Shown here: positions 61,279 through 64,000 of the stretch, piece after piece
Numbering within the stretch: position 1 is the first letter of the stretch
Layout: every line of letters begins with the position of its first letter
Notes under the pieces: model-generated
What the model saw: the letters and a program-made list of their open reading frames with translations, nothing else
The model's database searches: none
Told to the model about the DNA's origin: nothing
Translations under genes and position numbers: made by a program
Source of the DNA: Ustulina deusta
Lineage: Eukaryota; Ascomycota; Sordariomycetes; Xylariales; Xylariaceae
Assembly (NCBI GenBank): GCA_023159155.1
Contig: JAJNNX010000003.1
Location: forward strand, 620,001 to 684,000
Length of the DNA: 64,000 nt
Direction of reading: 5' to 3'

Positions 61279-62703
61279 TCAACTTCGAATTCGAAGAGGG
61301 ATTATATTTTGTCTGCAGTGGTCGGCCGATAGTGACAGCACGGGGTTTCGGACATTTTAGCTTGATATCGGGCTTGCAAGTGCCCTATTCTTAATAACAT
61401 CTCTACGTCACAAGAATCTCATTGATCCTTTTCTCGGGCTGATGTGTATAATAGTGTTAGGGGTATATATCACACCTACCTTACGGGAGTAGATGTAGTG
61501 GGATGCAGTCTATATGTATGTGTGACTCCTGTAGATATCTGTGAGATTCAGGAATCAAAAGACTACTCTATTGAGCCCTAACAAGTACCAATATATGTAC
61601 CTACTTTCCGACTGTAGATAGGTCTGTTTATTTACTCTGGAATACCCATTTTCTGACAAATAGTCAATTACTAACTAAGCACAGCAGCACACAGAACCTG
61701 AGGTAACAATGGACAATGCCCTAACAGAGAACCTTCTGGTATAGCTGGTACTGGATTGTGATAACCTACCTTGGTTACATCATATAAGAACAACCTGTGA
61801 ATTCGGGGATTTAGTGCTTGTGTTGAAGTTCTTGACACTTGCAAGACTTTTAGAGCATGTGCGGGAATTCACGAGGAATGGTGCCATGAAGGACTTGGAA
61901 ATATCAGAAGAGATAATTAATTCTCTTGGGGGTTTATATGTCTTTGAGGCTGTGAATGTTGATCCAGGGCCATATCTATGAACACACTCTCCCATGTAGA
62001 TATTCTATAAAGCAGCTATTATTTAGGCATGACAAAACACCATCCCAGAAATTTGCCTTCAGCTGTTGTTAGTTTTTCATATCCCCAGGTGGTGTGTACC
62101 TACTGGTATACATAGGTACATACCTGCCTTGGTCCTTTGTTGTGATGTCGCCGTTGCTACCTCAGGTAATGCATACTGAGCTTGACGATGACCTCCTTCC
62201 CGAGGTGCTAGGAAGGTGCTACACATGCAACTTGGTCTGTTCTTCATTCCCCCCTCTCCCCAAAAAAAATCTTTTTTTTTAAATCTGCTCCTCTCCTCTT
62301 TTCCTTCCCTCCCTCTTTTATTTCCTTCTCCCACACACACTCCACTCCGCCTTCCGCTTCCCCAGACAGAATTGGCAATCCCAACCCCAGCTGCCAGCTC
62401 TGTCTTGTTTCCTCCCTCTTCTTCTTCTCTACCAACCCCAATCCAGTTCTACACCCACTGTTCAGCATTGACACCAAGTGGTGCATTACCTATAGGTAGG
62501 CACTTTCTTTCTACATGCCCAGGCACAGCCAGCAATCTAGCACCTTCCTACCACGGGACACTTCCATCTCTTTCTGTCATCCACCACCTCGATGATTCTG
62601 TGGCGCTGAGTTTCTTTTGTTCTATCAGTCGCCTCGCTGCATCGGCATCCACGAAGATATCAAGCAAGCGAACAACATCTTAGGTTGCCCGTATACAGCA
62701 AAC
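61279..62703. other. Intergenic with CT-rich leader
   Basis: No gene supported. 62240-62345 is pyrimidine-rich on the plus strand, typical of a fungal promoter or leader, and precedes the gene starting at 62704. Confidence 0.5.
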
Positions 62704-64000
62704 ATGGCTGGGAAAAGTCCCACCCGGCATGCCGATGCCCGGGTGTTGGCGGCTATGATGGTAAGCTCTGATCCTCACGACCAGTCAATCCTCTCCGCAT
62801 AATTTTGGACTTCCTAACCGAGCGGCTTATTTTTTAGGACGATCTGGGAAATCACCGGTTGGAAGAGCTTGCTCAAGACCACGCTCGGATCTCTCGTCAC
62901 AGACCAGCTCCTTTAGTAAATGCCCCGAGTCAGGTCGGACCAGCCCGACCTCGAAATGGCCGCGCACGTCGCAATAGTCTTTCCGAGATGTACCATTGTA
63001 GGTGTCGTGGGGATTTCCCACGGCGTAGTACATAATTGACGTGTTGAAATAGCTGCCATCAAGGACGGGCATTTTGACGACGACGACGCCGCTGGAGTTA
63101 GCGGCTTAGATCCCTTGGATGGTGGAAACGCGCATCGCATCAACCGTTCCGCCCGCCAGCCATTTGGGCAGCTGCGCAACGAGCCTCAAGCTTATGATGT
63201 GATGGGGGCCCCCAGGCAACCCAACTACGACCCTAGGTACGAAGATAAACCTAAATGGGGTAAAGGTATGGCTAACATGTAAACAGCGAACCGACTTATC
63301 ATCGGAAAGGCAAACTCCGACGCCTAGATCCGAACGCGAATTATTACCCAAATGGGCCTCGTGTGTCTTCCTTGGGGGGCATTGGTCCCGACGGCAGCGG
63401 AGTGAAAAGATGGGACGCAGGAACGCCGGCGAACAGAACCAAGGATGCTGATAATCTGCTGAATCGCCCCGCAGGTCGAGGACGCCCTGTCTCTAGCCGA
63501 AAAGAATCTCCTTTGGCACAGCCTGTTCAGGTCCCTGGTCACGGTCGTGGAGGTGGTGGGCCCCTGCCCAACCTTTTCCAGGTGACTGAGAATGGTCTTC
63601 AAACTCCAACTCAACAGCCACAAGAGATTGCTAGCTGTAGCCATGGCAAACTGACCCAGCCCCTGCAATCTCCGATGAATGGAACATTGCCAGGTATCGC
63701 AACCACGAGTGAGCCACGAGTACCCCGTTCGGTGTCGCTTCCACAAGCGATCTCGACGGGTTCAGTCTCTAAGACGGCGCCAAACATTGGCCATGAGGCT
63801 TCAGAATCAGGATTTCCATCAAGCCGCGACACTTCATGGGTGCCACCGCACCTCCGCAAAGCAAGCGGGATTCAGTCCGCCGCACAGAGTCCTACCGTTC
63901 CTCGGCAAGCTTCACCTCCATTGAGTCAAGGAAAATCCGAAACCACTGCTCTCGACCAAAGCGTGAATGTTCACAAGATTACTAGCCTGGATGCACGGGA
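62704..64000 (+). CDS. 5' part of a disordered protein, runs off the window
   Basis: Exons 62704-62760, 62838-62997, 63053-63236 and 63287 to beyond 64000; introns 77, 55 and 50 bp, phases 0, 1 and 2 all consistent, and the last exon stays open for its visible 714 bases. The start is MAGKSPTRHADARVLAAMM, then DDLGNHRLEELAQDHA. The rest is low-complexity and rich in Pro, Gly, Arg, Ser and Asn, with short motifs such as YYPNGPRVSSLGGIGPDGSG, GRGRPVSSRK and SWVPPHLRK. There is no signal peptide, membrane segment or recognisable domain in the visible 371 residues. The Arg/Gly-rich patches would suit an RNA- or DNA-associated protein, but that is a guess. The C-terminus is outside the window. Confidence 0.6.

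Overview
The window is nuclear DNA from a filamentous ascomycete (Pezizomycotina; a Sordariomycete is my best guess from gene content and style, not proven). The evidence is short 45-160 bp introns with GTRNGY-type donors and CTRAC-like branch points, fungus-only families (fungal STAND N-terminal 'Goodbye'-type NLR, HET domain, CYP53-like P450, DUF4470), and a 15 kb block so depleted of C and G that repeat-induced point mutation (RIP) is the obvious cause. I spliced all gene models by hand; in each one every exon phase closes without a frameshift.

Layout. 0.4-1.8 kb (-): F-box-like/helical repeat protein. 3.2-3.8 kb (+): small secreted cysteine-rich protein. 6.2-8.0 kb (+): PD-(D/E)XK-like fungal protein. 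10.7-13.5 kb (+): C2-domain cytokinesis protein of the Inn1/Fic1 type. 15.1-20.6 kb (+): complete 11-exon NLR (Goodbye - NACHT - helical repeats - acidic linkers - ZZ-type zinc finger). 21.1-22.4 kb (+): uncharacterised fungal family. 23.1-24.8 kb (+): decayed second NLR (alpha/beta-hydrolase + NACHT). 26.3-28.0 kb (+): cytochrome P450. 29.1-30.4 kb (-): DUF4470 pseudogene. 31.6-33.1 kb (-): methionine aminopeptidase 2. 34.2-35.4 kb (-): Gle2/Rae1 WD40 mRNA-export factor. 36.7-36.8 kb (+): box C/D snoRNA candidate. 37.0-38.5 kb (-): conserved unknown protein. 40.0-41.7 kb (+): gamma-tubulin. 42.5-42.8 kb (+): small hydrophilic protein. 43.7-61.3 kb (+): a HET-domain gene split in two by an LTR retroelement. 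62.7 kb to the end (+): 5' part of a disordered protein.

The main result is the split HET gene. A 15,385 bp element (45129-60513) with two 204 bp direct LTRs and a 5 bp target duplication (CCGAT) lies inside exon 2. Removing the element and one copy of the duplication rejoins the reading frame exactly and gives a 653-codon HET gene with three introns' worth of clean phases (two natural introns plus the insertion). The two LTRs differ by about 34 bases, all transitions, which is the signature of RIP acting on a fairly young insertion; the flanking HET exons are untouched.

The housekeeping genes (MetAP2, Gle2, gamma-tubulin, Inn1-like) are interleaved with self/non-self recognition genes: one complete NLR, one decayed NLR and one broken HET gene. 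This looks like a stretch where the fungal incompatibility/immunity repertoire is turning over.
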